From: Chitinophaga sp. HK235
GTDB lineage: Bacteria > Bacteroidota > Bacteroidia > Chitinophagales > Chitinophagaceae
DNA length: 64,000 nucleotides
NCBI RefSeq assembly: GCF_018255755.1
Contig: NZ_CP073766.1
Coordinates: 1,860,001-1,924,000, forward strand
Reading direction: 5' to 3'
Part shown: positions 17,194 through 27,075 of the stretch, one piece after another
Layout: every line of letters starts with the position of its first letter
Numbering within the stretch: the stretch's first letter is position 1
Position numbers and translations under genes: made by a program
The notes under the pieces: generated by a model
The model's input: the letters and a program-made list of their open reading frames with translations, nothing else
The model's database searches: none
Told to the model about the DNA's origin: nothing

Positions 17194-20100
17194 CTATAGC
17201 TCAAACTCTTCAAAAACATCCGCCCTGTCTGATTCTTCCAGGTTAAGTCGTTCGGACAGTATAGTACAGATCTGTTGTACGGTTCCATATACAAATAACT
17301 CGCTGATGGAAAGTGCCCCTGGATAAGCATTAGACAGCAGTTTAAACAGACGGATCACTTTGAGCGAATTCCCTCCCAGCTCAAAGAAATTATCGGTGAT
17401 ACTGATGTTGTCTATCCCGAGAATTTCCACCCACATTTCCATAACGGATCTCTCGAGATCATTACGAGGTCTTTCGACAGCCTCTCCTGATCTTCTCTTT
17501 ATCTGAAATCCGGGAGTCGGCAACGCATTCCTGTCAAGCTTGCCACTTGCATTCAGTGGGAAACTATCCATGTGAATAAATACTGCCGGAATCATATAGG
17601 GAGGTAACACAGCATGCAGATACTGCCGTAATTGAGTGTTATCATACATTGCAGGTGCCACATAATATGCTGCGATATATTTATCTCCGTCCGGGGTATC
17701 TTTGGCAATAACAAATACCTCTGAAATATTACCGTAGCCGGCAAGTACTTTTTCAACTTCACCTAACTCTACACGATTCCCTCTGATCTGAACCTGGTCA
17801 TCAACCCTTCCCAGAAATTTCAGGTTACCATCATATTGCCACTCTCCTATATCTCCGGTCCGATATAATATTTCACCTTCAACAAAAGGATGGGGAACAA
17901 ATTTTTCCAACGTTAATTCCGGTCTGTTCAGGTATCCTTTCGCAAGACCTGCACCACCAATAAAGATCTCCCCTTTCACACCCATCGGGGTCAGTTGCAT
18001 ATGCCTGTCCAGAATCAGGATCGACCGATTATACATGGGCCTTCCAATCAGGCTGGCAGTAGCGATATCCTCCACTTTATACCAGGTCGCTGACACGGTG
18101 CTTTCTGTTGGTCCATACAGATTATGTATAGCCATGCTTTTCAACCTTGTGATATATCCGGGCTTGAGTTCTTCCCCGGCACTAATGATGTGCTGGACGG
18201 AAGACAATCTTTCCGGAAAATCATTCAGCTCATTTATAACAAGAGGTGAGGCACTGAGTAAGGTCACGCCATGTTTTTCAATCAGCTTTAACAGGCCGTC
18301 AATATCTGCACCGCCCTCCCTGCTAACCACCAGTTTCCCTCCGGCACAGAGCACCGGATAAATTTCTTCCACGGAAGTATCAAAGGCAAGTGATGCCTGT
18401 TGTAATACCGCATGTGTTGGATTAAGAGAAAAATATTTTATGATGGAACATGTATAGTCAGTCAGGGAAAGATGACTGATGGGAATACCCTTTGGTTTGC
18501 CGGTAGATCCAGACGTATACATGATGTAAGCGATATCCGTTAAGGATATCCTGTCAAAAATCATTTCAGCAGTAGTAGAGGAAAGCACCTCCATTACAGC
18601 AGGATATATAATAAGAGGGAAAGAAGGATCATTAATGCGGTCACTTTTATCTGTAATAATAACTGCTGCCGCTGCATCGTGTAACATATAGGTAATTCTG
18701 CCCTCGGGATAGCTGGTATCAACCGGCATGTAGACTGCTCCCGCTTTCATTATTGCCAACATGGATACCACTGCTGCTATGGAGCGATCCATCAGAATAG
18801 CCACCACACTACCAGGAATTATTCCCGCCTCATCCCGCAGATAAGCTGCCAGCCTGCCTGCCCGATCGGCCAGTTCCCGATAGGTAATACTTTCATCTTC
18901 ATTTACAATGGCTATACTATCCGGGAAAACCGATACCTGTTCTTCCAGAAGTTCCACGACAGTCTTCTCCGGGTGTATTACACGGGTCTCATTTACTGTA
19001 TTGACCAGCCATTCCTTTTCGTCCTCAGGCAGATATTCCAGTTGAGAAACAGCCAGGTCCGGCCGTTGAAGTACCGCTTCCATCAATTTTTCCAGATGAA
19101 CATGCATCCTATCAATACGATCGGAAGTAAAAAGCTCCGTCCGGTATTCAATATTCATGATGAGTCCATCCCCAACTTTCTGAAAAATAAAAGAAAGATC
19201 ATGTTCACTTCTGTCAACATCATGCAATTCCTCCATGACTTCCAATTTCCGAATGGCAGGCAATTCTACTATGTCTGTGTAGTTCTGTAATATTACAGAT
19301 ACATTAAAAAGCGGATGCTCATTTCGCCGGGAGCCATACTTTTCTTCTACAATGGTATCGATAGGTGCCAGCTGATATGCAAATGCCTCCATGATGGTCT
19401 GTATGGTTTCCTGTAGCAGGCTATCAAAATCTTTTTGTGCATCAACCTGTAATACCAGTGGTAGCGTGTTGACAAACATCCCGGGAAGATCTTCCATTTC
19501 CTGCAAGGGCCTTCCTGCGTGGACCGTTCCCAAAATCATCTGTTCTGCATCACAATAACGATGTAGCAATAGCGCCACTATAGATAACAGGCCGGCAAAC
19601 CTTGTCGCTTTACTATGGTGGAGATAGTTATCCCATGCGGTTATCAGGGAGTTATCAAGTCTGAATTGTGCTGTTCTTCCGGCAGGCAGTGCGTTCGGGA
19701 GCCGCTGTACCTGCACAGGTAAATTCAGTACGGGAATTTCATCCGGAAGTTTGTTTCTCCAGTATGCAATGGCTGAGGACAGATGGTTTCCTGTCAGTAA
19801 ACGCTGATACCAGTCTGAAAAATCCCTATAATGATAAGTGGGTGTAACAATAGTATCTCCCTCATAAAGGGTAATCAGAGACCTGAAAAGCAGTTGAATG
19901 GACCAGCCATCTGTAATAACATGATGAATGACCAGACAGACCCTGAACATGTTACCTTCGAGCTGACATACCTGAAGAGAGGAAAGAGGACCATACTTCA
20001 GATCAAAGTGTTTTACTGCTGCAGTCCGGAAAAGTTCATCACATGTTGCACTGCTGTTTTCCACCTCTCTCAGATCTGTATATGCAAATGCTGTTTTCCA

Positions 20101-23100
20101 AACATCCGGAGCGTGCACAATCTGTACGGTATTTCCATCAATCATATCTACTGTGGTCCGTAGCACCTCATATATCTCCGCCAGTTTTTCCCATGCCTGC
20201 GCCAGGCGATTAACGTCAAGGTCACCACGGATCAGGAAAACATTGGTGACATTGAAGATATTGCTACCTTCCAGCTCACATTGCATCCATATACGCTTTT
20301 GACCTGGCGACATAAGATAACTGTCTGCTTTATCTGTCCGTATCATTTGTGGCAGCGCACTTCCAATACCGGAAGCTATGTGATCAGACAATTCCTGAAT
20401 TGTAGGATACTGCCATATTGTAACCAGATTCAGATCCAGATTAAATTTCCTGTTCACTCTCGACAATAGCCTTGTGATGGTTATACTGGTACCGCCGGAA
20501 ACAAAGAGATTATCTGCAATTCCAATTGGAGTACCAGGTACGAGATACTCCCATAACTCAAGCAACTGCTGATCAAGTGGATTTCTGGGAACAATCCTTA
20601 TCCGGGATTTCTCCTGCTCTTCCAATCCCGCCTGCAACCTCTTTTTATCTATTTTACCATTTTTAGTAAGTGGTAATGCATCCAGTTGCTGAAAAATAGT
20701 AGGGACCATGAACGCAGGTAATTTCTCCTGCAGAAATGCCCGTAGGCCCGACATAGTTATATGATCATTTGCTACATAGCAGGTAGCCAGACTTCGGCCA
20801 TCACCATCATCATAACCTAACACTACAACTCCTGTTATTCCATCATACTGCTGGATTACATTTTCAATTTCACCACACTCAATACGGAAGCCACGTATTT
20901 TCACCTGTTCATCCAGCCTGCCTTTGTATTCCAGGCTACCATCCTTTGTCCACCTCCCAACATCTCCTGTTTTATAAATCTTTCCATCTACGCCGAAAGG
21001 ATTATCACTAAAGCGTTCCAGCGTAATGTCCGGACGATTATGATAACCGTCAGCAACACCGGCCCCACCAATATATATTTCCCCTAATGTGCCCTCTGGG
21101 AGAAGATTTCTGTCTTTATCAAGAATATATATATGCGTATTGCTTATCGGGAAACCAATATTTACCTTCCGGGTATATCGATCCGTTTTTAATGATGTGG
21201 AATACGTACAGGTTTCTGAAGGCCCATATAAATTAAACACATGTTGTACTTGCGGGCATTTCTCATATATTTTCTGAACAAGTTCTGCCTTTAGTTCTTC
21301 ACCTGCGAGATTAACGGTTCTTACGGTAGGTGGTATAGCACCTTCCTCCAGCAGATGCCGGATGGCAGATGGAACCGTATTAATAATAGTTACATCCAAC
21401 TGTTTATCCGAAGGGGCTAACAATGACAGCGCATTCTTAACTATCACCACCTGATGACCACAGGTCAGTGGAAAGAAAATTTCAAATACTGACAGATCAA
21501 AACATATCGATGTAGATGCCAGCATGACTTCCCGATGACCGGTATCAAATGTTTTGCGCGCCCATGATAGCAGGTTAAAAACATTCTCATGCCTGATTCT
21601 CACGCCTTTGGGTTTACCACTTGACCCCGAAGTGTAGATGATATATGCTGGCTGATGAATGGAGATCTCTGGTATGACCGTAATATCCGTATCCCAGGCT
21701 AAACTTTCCAAAATATCATCCAGTATAATCTTCTTTCCTGTATAGGCACCGAGCTCCTCAGAAAACATCTGTTCCGTCAACAGAAAGCGCGCCTGGCTAT
21801 CCTGCAGGTAATACATATTTCTTTCTTCAGGATATTCAGTATCCAATGGAACATAAGCGCCACCGGCCTTCAGCACACCCAACATGCCAATCACCATGTT
21901 AATTGACCTGGCAGCAAAAATCCCAACCAGCTCACCAGACTGAAGCCCGTTTGTAATCAGATGTGCGGCAAGCAGCGCTGATCGCATACTAAGTTCGCTG
22001 TAAGTAATGGAATCGTCGCCACTTGACAGGGCTATTTGATCAGGTGTTATGTCTGCCTGTTTATCAATCATTACACCAATACAGGAAGGATCCTGCGCCG
22101 GGGTGATTTCCGGATTCAGCACCTGTAATAATCTGTGCTGTTCTGACGCTTCCAGAAAGTTGGCACTGGTAATGACTGTTTCAGGATTTGCTGCCAGCCC
22201 ACTCAACAAGCACTGAAAATGCTGTAGCATTTTTACTATCGTCTCCCTGCAGAATACTTTATTATTATATTCCACACCAAGTTCCAGTGTATCCTGTTTT
22301 TCTACAAAAACAAAGGACAAGTCAAATTTACTGGTAGTTACAGGTAGTGGATAGGTAGTAATCTCCAATCCATGGATGGCAGGCAGATGTTCATAAAAAT
22401 CATTCTCCTGTCTGTAAACAACCAGTACATTAAAAAGGGGACCATTTACACCGGAATGTTCCAGGAGATGGTGAAGCGGATAAAACTGATGATCGTAAGC
22501 TTCCGTAATATCCTGTTTTACTGACCCCAGGAATTTTCTGAAAGAGATATTTTCATGAATGGCTGTACTGATGGGCAAAGTATTGGCAAAAAGCCCGATT
22601 ACACCATCCAGATCTGTATGTACTCTTGAAGCAGCCGGGATTCCCAATACCAGCTGCTCTTCTCCGGTGTACCTATATAGCAGCGCATTGACAGCAGCAA
22701 ACAATCCTATGAAGGTACTGACTTCCGTTTTGATGCACAATGATCTGAAACCGGCAAAATTCTCTGCGGGCAAAGTACCTGTCTCCATGCTGCCGGTATA
22801 ACTTTTTATACCTGATGGCACCACATCATATGGTAGTGGTAACAATGGAGAGGCATTTGAGATCCGCTTTTGCCAGTAGTTGCGCTGCTTTACTCCATCT
22901 GGTGAATTCAGCATTGATTGCTGCCACAGCACAAAATCGCCGTATCTAACGCCAGCTGCGGCAACAGGATTTTCATCTCCTGAAACAAAGGCATTGTATC
23001 GTTCCAGCAGTTCTTTTGTAAAGATACCCAGAGACCATCCATCACTTATAAGGTGATGCATATTCAGGAAGTAAATGTTCCGGTCTTCCGACAGATGGAG

Positions 23101-23658
23101 AATTGTTACCCTGAAAAGCGGGCCGTGGAAAAGGTCGAATGGCTCTTCAGCAAGTTGGATCAACAGTTGACGGATCTGTTCCTCTGTGAAATCGGAGCAA
23201 TGATAGACTTCTATGGTGCTATTGATTCGGGAGGAATGATAAACAGTCTGAACTGGCAGTTCGCCATTCATAAAGAAAACAGTACGGAGGCTATCATGTT
23301 GCTGCACAACAGTATTGAGTGCCTTTTGCAATATAGCAAGAGAGAACGCTCCTTGCAGCAGATAGGCTACCGGCATATTGTATGCGCTCATTCCATCCCT
23401 GCTTCCTACGGTTGGCCAAAGCGCCATCTGATTTTCCGACAACGGGAAGTATTCACCAAGATCAGCTCTTTCTATGCGTGTAGCAGGTTTCAGCTTATTC
23501 ATCCAGGTGATAATTTCCTGCTTCATTGCCTTCACCTCCGCCAGTAGATCCAACGGGATTTCCACTCCCGCGGGCGGAACTAATTTCAGTGTATCATCCT
23601 GAACGGACAACTGTATTTTGAGTGACTTTAGTCTGGCTATTATGCTGGTCGCTGTCAT
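17194..23658 (-). CDS. Nonribosomal peptide synthetase, docking-C-A-PCP-C-A-PCP
   Basis: 2154 residues, two complete elongation modules. Residues 1-55 form a TubC-type N-terminal docking domain. C1 carries HHLISDG (201-207); A1 (about 515-1020) has YTSGSSGKPKG and LYGPSE; PCP1 has GGTSI. C2 carries HHVITDG; A2 has YTSGSTGKPKG and LYGPTE; PCP2 has GGNSL (Ser2098). No epimerase or methyltransferase insertions are seen. Codes read by eye are DLFNNALTYK for A1, which I recall from Ala-activating domains, and DTESIALVSK for A2; the Glu in the second and its likeness to DAESIGSVCK suggest Lys or another basic residue. The C-terminus is acidic (DVFEEFEL), unlike the tails of the two upstream NRPSs, and would meet the PKS or its AT. 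The next gene upstream ends 6 bp before this start. Confidence 0.95.
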   Translation of the reverse strand: MTATSIIARLKSLKIQLSVQDDTLKLVPPAGVEIPLDLLAEVKAMKQEIITWMNKLKPATRIERADLGEYFPLSENQMALWPTVGSRDGMSAYNMPVAYLLQGAFSLAILQKALNTVVQQHDSLRTVFFMNGELPVQTVYHSSRINSTIEVYHCSDFTEEQIRQLLIQLAEEPFDLFHGPLFRVTILHLSEDRNIYFLNMHHLISDGWSLGIFTKELLERYNAFVSGDENPVAAAGVRYGDFVLWQQSMLNSPDGVKQRNYWQKRISNASPLLPLPYDVVPSGIKSYTGSMETGTLPAENFAGFRSLCIKTEVSTFIGLFAAVNALLYRYTGEEQLVLGIPAASRVHTDLDGVIGLFANTLPISTAIHENISFRKFLGSVKQDITEAYDHQFYPLHHLLEHSGVNGPLFNVLVVYRQENDFYEHLPAIHGLEITTYPLPVTTSKFDLSFVFVEKQDTLELGVEYNNKVFCRETIVKMLQHFQCLLSGLAANPETVITSANFLEASEQHRLLQVLNPEITPAQDPSCIGVMIDKQADITPDQIALSSGDDSITYSELSMRSALLAAHLITNGLQSGELVGIFAARSINMVIGMLGVLKAGGAYVPLDTEYPEERNMYYLQDSQARFLLTEQMFSEELGAYTGKKIILDDILESLAWDTDITVIPEISIHQPAYIIYTSGSSGKPKGVRIRHENVFNLLSWARKTFDTGHREVMLASTSICFDLSVFEIFFPLTCGHQVVIVKNALSLLAPSDKQLDVTIINTVPSAIRHLLEEGAIPPTVRTVNLAGEELKAELVQKIYEKCPQVQHVFNLYGPSETCTYSTSLKTDRYTRKVNIGFPISNTHIYILDKDRNLLPEGTLGEIYIGGAGVADGYHNRPDITLERFSDNPFGVDGKIYKTGDVGRWTKDGSLEYKGRLDEQVKIRGFRIECGEIENVIQQYDGITGVVVLGYDDGDGRSLATCYVANDHITMSGLRAFLQEKLPAFMVPTIFQQLDALPLTKNGKIDKKRLQAGLEEQEKSRIRIVPRNPLDQQLLELWEYLVPGTPIGIADNLFVSGGTSITITRLLSRVNRKFNLDLNLVTIWQYPTIQELSDHIASGIGSALPQMIRTDKADSYLMSPGQKRIWMQCELEGSNIFNVTNVFLIRGDLDVNRLAQAWEKLAEIYEVLRTTVDMIDGNTVQIVHAPDVWKTAFAYTDLREVENSSATCDELFRTAAVKHFDLKYGPLSSLQVCQLEGNMFRVCLVIHHVITDGWSIQLLFRSLITLYEGDTIVTPTYHYRDFSDWYQRLLTGNHLSSAIAYWRNKLPDEIPVLNLPVQVQRLPNALPAGRTAQFRLDNSLITAWDNYLHHSKATRFAGLLSIVALLLHRYCDAEQMILGTVHAGRPLQEMEDLPGMFVNTLPLVLQVDAQKDFDSLLQETIQTIMEAFAYQLAPIDTIVEEKYGSRRNEHPLFNVSVILQNYTDIVELPAIRKLEVMEELHDVDRSEHDLSFIFQKVGDGLIMNIEYRTELFTSDRIDRMHVHLEKLMEAVLQRPDLAVSQLEYLPEDEKEWLVNTVNETRVIHPEKTVVELLEEQVSVFPDSIAIVNEDESITYRELADRAGRLAAYLRDEAGIIPGSVVAILMDRSIAAVVSMLAIMKAGAVYMPVDTSYPEGRITYMLHDAAAAVIITDKSDRINDPSFPLIIYPAVMEVLSSTTAEMIFDRISLTDIAYIMYTSGSTGKPKGIPISHLSLTDYTCSIIKYFSLNPTHAVLQQASLAFDTSVEEIYPVLCAGGKLVVSREGGADIDGLLKLIEKHGVTLLSASPLVINELNDFPERLSSVQHIISAGEELKPGYITRLKSMAIHNLYGPTESTVSATWYKVEDIATASLIGRPMYNRSILILDRHMQLTPMGVKGEIFIGGAGLAKGYLNRPELTLEKFVPHPFVEGEILYRTGDIGEWQYDGNLKFLGRVDDQVQIRGNRVELGEVEKVLAGYGNISEVFVIAKDTPDGDKYIAAYYVAPAMYDNTQLRQYLHAVLPPYMIPAVFIHMDSFPLNASGKLDRNALPTPGFQIKRRSGEAVERPRNDLERSVMEMWVEILGIDNISITDNFFELGGNSLKVIRLFKLLSNAYPGALSISELFVYGTVQQICTILSERLNLEESDRADVFEEFEL

Positions 23659-23664
23659 TACAGA

Positions 23665-26600
23665 TTAAATATTAATAGCTTCTCCACTGATGATTCCCGA
23701 ATCAGCAACATCCTGCTGCATCCATGAAATGGCCTCTATTTCACGTGCCAGCAGATGAATGGTAGGGTTATAGAATACCTGTTTGAGGTCCATCTCCACC
23801 TTAAACTGCTTATAAATGGCAGATACCATTCTTGTTGCTCTCAGACTATGACCTCCTATTTCAAAAAAATTATCATGGATTCCTATTGGGGATCTCTCCA
23901 GTAATTGCTCCCAGATTGCTGTCAGCATTATTTCCTCAGGAGTTACCGGCGGTACGTATTCCGTGATGCTTGCTATAGTGGCGCTACTCGCAGCAGGCAA
24001 TGCTTTTCGGTCAATTTTACCATTTGATGTCAACGGGAATGCATCCATTTTTATGAATACGGCTGGCAGCATGTATTCCGGCAGTTTTTTCCGCAAGTCC
24101 GTTAATAATTCCGCCGCAGAAAAGGCCGGATCTGCACTGACAACATATGCTGCGAGGAAGGTATTATCGTCTGTGTCTTTTGCAGCAACAACTACCACCT
24201 GATCGATCAGTGCATGTGCAGCAATTTCGAATTCCACTTCTCCAAGCTCAACTCTATGGCCACGAATTTTCACCTGATTATCTTTTCTACCGAGATATTC
24301 CATATCCCCATTCTCGTTTATGCATACGAGATCCCCTGATTTATACATTCTTCCGCCCGGATGAAAAGGATCTTCCAAAAATCTTTCGGCGTTCAATTCT
24401 GCACGGTTGTGATAGCCTATTGCTACACCTTCTCCGCCCACATACAATTCTCCCGGAACACCTATTGGCACAAGCTGTCTGTTGTCATCAAGCACATAGC
24501 AGCTAAGGGTTGGAATTGGAATACCAATATTGCTTTTGTTAGCTGCTATTTCAGCAGATGTTAATTCCTTAATGGTAACGTGTACAGTTGTTTCTGTAAT
24601 TCCGTACATGTTGATGATACGGCAGTGAGGATACTGTTGACTGAATGTATTAAGCATCGCCGGCTGTAAAGCATCTCCACCAAAAATCAGATATCTCAGG
24701 GAAGTGCACTGCTGCATTTCCACCTCAGCTTCGTATTGCAATAACTGCCGAAATGCTGCTGGTGTCTGATTCAGGATAGTAACTTTTTCTTCCATTAACA
24801 ACGTTATATACTCTGCAACGTTCCGGCTGGTTGACTTTGGAACTATTACCAATCTTCCTCCAAAAAGTAATGCACCATACATTTCCCACACAGAGAAGTC
24901 GAATGCATAAGAGTGGAACATCGTCCAGACGTCATTTGCATTAAAGTCAAAAGGAAATTTTTCATTCTTCAACAGGCGAACCACATTCCGGTGCGATAAC
25001 AACACCCCTTTGGGTTTTCCGGTAGTGCCAGACGTATAAATCATGTAAATAGGATCCTCTGGAGATATAGCCACTTCAAGATTTTGATCTGAAAATCCCG
25101 AATAATCCAGGGATAAAGTATCTACATAGGGAATTGATATATTGGCTGCAACACTTCCATCCGTGAGCATTACCTTAGGTCCGGCATCCTCCAGGATGAA
25201 AGTTATCCGCTCATCAGGTACTGCAGGGTCCAGGGGAACATATACAGCTCCGGCCTTTATTACAGCCAGTATCGCGATGATCATATGCTCGGAGCGTTCA
25301 TACATCAACCCTACCAGATCCTTTCCGGATACGTCATATTTTTCTTTTAACAGGTGTGCGAGCTGATTACTACGATCGTTAAGCTCTTTATAGGTAATTG
25401 CTGTACTTCCAAAAGTCAGTGCTATATTCTCGGGTGTTTCTGCTACCTGTAGCTCGAACAGACTCACGACAGAGGCATCCGATGGGTAGCTGCAATCCTG
25501 TTCATTGAAAATTTCCAACAGATTCTTTTTTTCGAAGGCTGTTAACATCCCGATCCCGGACAGTTGCATTTCCGGGTGCTGACAGACGGACCGGATGATG
25601 TTCATCAGGTGATGTCCCATTCTGTCGATTTTTCCGCTGGTAAACAGTCCGGTATTATATTCCAGTTCCAGCCGGATTCCTGCTGTAGTTTCTACAAATG
25701 AAAAAGTCAGATCAAACTTACAATTGGTCTCTTCCGGTTTATATAATTCGAATTGTAATCCCGGTACCTGTATACGGGATAACACATCCTCTCCCTGCAT
25801 AACCACCATCACATCAAACAACAGGGATCGGTCCATTTTACGCTTTAACTGCAGATCATCTACCAGCAGATCAAAAGGATATGACTGATGATCAAAGGCA
25901 TTGATGGTACCTTCCTTTACTCTCTTCAAAAGGGTTGTGAAGTTGTCAGTTGTATGAATGGAGTTGCGGAAACACAATGTATTTACATAACAACCAATCT
26001 GATCTTCCAGGTCCGGATGAATACGTCCGGAAACAGGGGACCCGATTAATATATCATCCTGTCCTGTATATCTATACAACAATATATTTACAGCTGCCAT
26101 TACACCCATATACAGGCTGCTTCCATTTTGCTGACAAAGCTGCTGAAAGTTGAATGACTCGTTTTTATCAAGTTGAAAAGTTGCAATGCGGCCAGCAAAA
26201 CTTTGTACTTCCGGCCTTCTAAAATCAACAGGCATCTCCAGTACCGGCAGTGAACCAGACAACTGATTTATCCAGAACTCCCGGTGCTGCTGCATTTCAG
26301 GCAGTGCTACCTGTTCAGCCTCCCAGGCAGAAAAATCCTTGTAGTGAATAGTCAACGGCGGCATCGCCACTGCCCTTCCTGCTGAAGTAATCTGGTAGAA
26401 CGCTAACAGTTCCCTGATCAGAATACCCATGGACCAACCATCACTTATGATATGGTGCATCCCAAAAAGAAATGCATGCCTATCCGCTCCCATTGGTAAT
26501 ATCGTTGCCTTAATAAGGGGGAAACTGTCCAGGTCATACTTCTGCATGGAAAAGCTGCGAATCTCCTTTTCCAGCAAGTCTTCAGAGAGCATTCGTTCTT

Positions 26601-27075
26601 TTTGATACTTCAACACCAGATCAGTGGCTACATGCGATAGGATCTGCTGTCTGGGTATACCATCAATGGAATGAAAAATAGTTCTCAGACTTTCGTGACG
26701 TTCCAATAACAGGCTGAATGCATTCTCCCAGGCAGTGAAATCCAGTTTACCCGTCATAATAAATGCACCTGTCATATTATAGGCCACAGACTGCTCTTTG
26801 TCCAGCTGACTCAGTAACCATAAACGCTGCTGCCCATTTGATAATGCATAGTTTTCTGCTTTGGCAACAGGTAATATAGGCCTGATCCTTTTCGCTGATG
26901 CAGGAATGGCATTTCTGTAATATTCAATCAGAGATGCCTTATTATCCTTCAACTCCTGCAACAAATCAGGCGGAATCGTTTCATTTTCCGGACATACGAC
27001 TTTCAATCCATCCCCTTCCAGTTGAATTCTGATATTTAGCTGACGTAGTTTTCGAATGAGATCTATCATATTCAA
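23665..27075 (-). CDS. Nonribosomal peptide synthetase, docking-C-A-PCP, threonine-type code
   Basis: 1136 residues, one elongation module. Residues 1-55 (MNMIDLIRKLRQLNIRI then LLQELKDNKASLIEYY) form a TubC-type docking domain for the upstream NRPS. C domain at 75-510 has HHIISDG (207-213). A domain at 520-1010 has YTSGTTGKPKG, MYGITETTVH and NGKIDRK. The carrier motif is GGHSL near residue 1090. The code read by eye, DFWNIGMVHK, is the classical threonine code. The ATG overlaps the previous stop by 4 bp (ATGA), indicating translational coupling. The C-terminal tail (WMQQD...GEAINI) resembles that of the upstream protein and precedes another protein with a TubC-type domain, as expected for matched docking partners. 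Confidence 0.95.
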   Translation of the reverse strand: MNMIDLIRKLRQLNIRIQLEGDGLKVVCPENETIPPDLLQELKDNKASLIEYYRNAIPASAKRIRPILPVAKAENYALSNGQQRLWLLSQLDKEQSVAYNMTGAFIMTGKLDFTAWENAFSLLLERHESLRTIFHSIDGIPRQQILSHVATDLVLKYQKERMLSEDLLEKEIRSFSMQKYDLDSFPLIKATILPMGADRHAFLFGMHHIISDGWSMGILIRELLAFYQITSAGRAVAMPPLTIHYKDFSAWEAEQVALPEMQQHREFWINQLSGSLPVLEMPVDFRRPEVQSFAGRIATFQLDKNESFNFQQLCQQNGSSLYMGVMAAVNILLYRYTGQDDILIGSPVSGRIHPDLEDQIGCYVNTLCFRNSIHTTDNFTTLLKRVKEGTINAFDHQSYPFDLLVDDLQLKRKMDRSLLFDVMVVMQGEDVLSRIQVPGLQFELYKPEETNCKFDLTFSFVETTAGIRLELEYNTGLFTSGKIDRMGHHLMNIIRSVCQHPEMQLSGIGMLTAFEKKNLLEIFNEQDCSYPSDASVVSLFELQVAETPENIALTFGSTAITYKELNDRSNQLAHLLKEKYDVSGKDLVGLMYERSEHMIIAILAVIKAGAVYVPLDPAVPDERITFILEDAGPKVMLTDGSVAANISIPYVDTLSLDYSGFSDQNLEVAISPEDPIYMIYTSGTTGKPKGVLLSHRNVVRLLKNEKFPFDFNANDVWTMFHSYAFDFSVWEMYGALLFGGRLVIVPKSTSRNVAEYITLLMEEKVTILNQTPAAFRQLLQYEAEVEMQQCTSLRYLIFGGDALQPAMLNTFSQQYPHCRIINMYGITETTVHVTIKELTSAEIAANKSNIGIPIPTLSCYVLDDNRQLVPIGVPGELYVGGEGVAIGYHNRAELNAERFLEDPFHPGGRMYKSGDLVCINENGDMEYLGRKDNQVKIRGHRVELGEVEFEIAAHALIDQVVVVAAKDTDDNTFLAAYVVSADPAFSAAELLTDLRKKLPEYMLPAVFIKMDAFPLTSNGKIDRKALPAASSATIASITEYVPPVTPEEIMLTAIWEQLLERSPIGIHDNFFEIGGHSLRATRMVSAIYKQFKVEMDLKQVFYNPTIHLLAREIEAISWMQQDVADSGIISGEAINI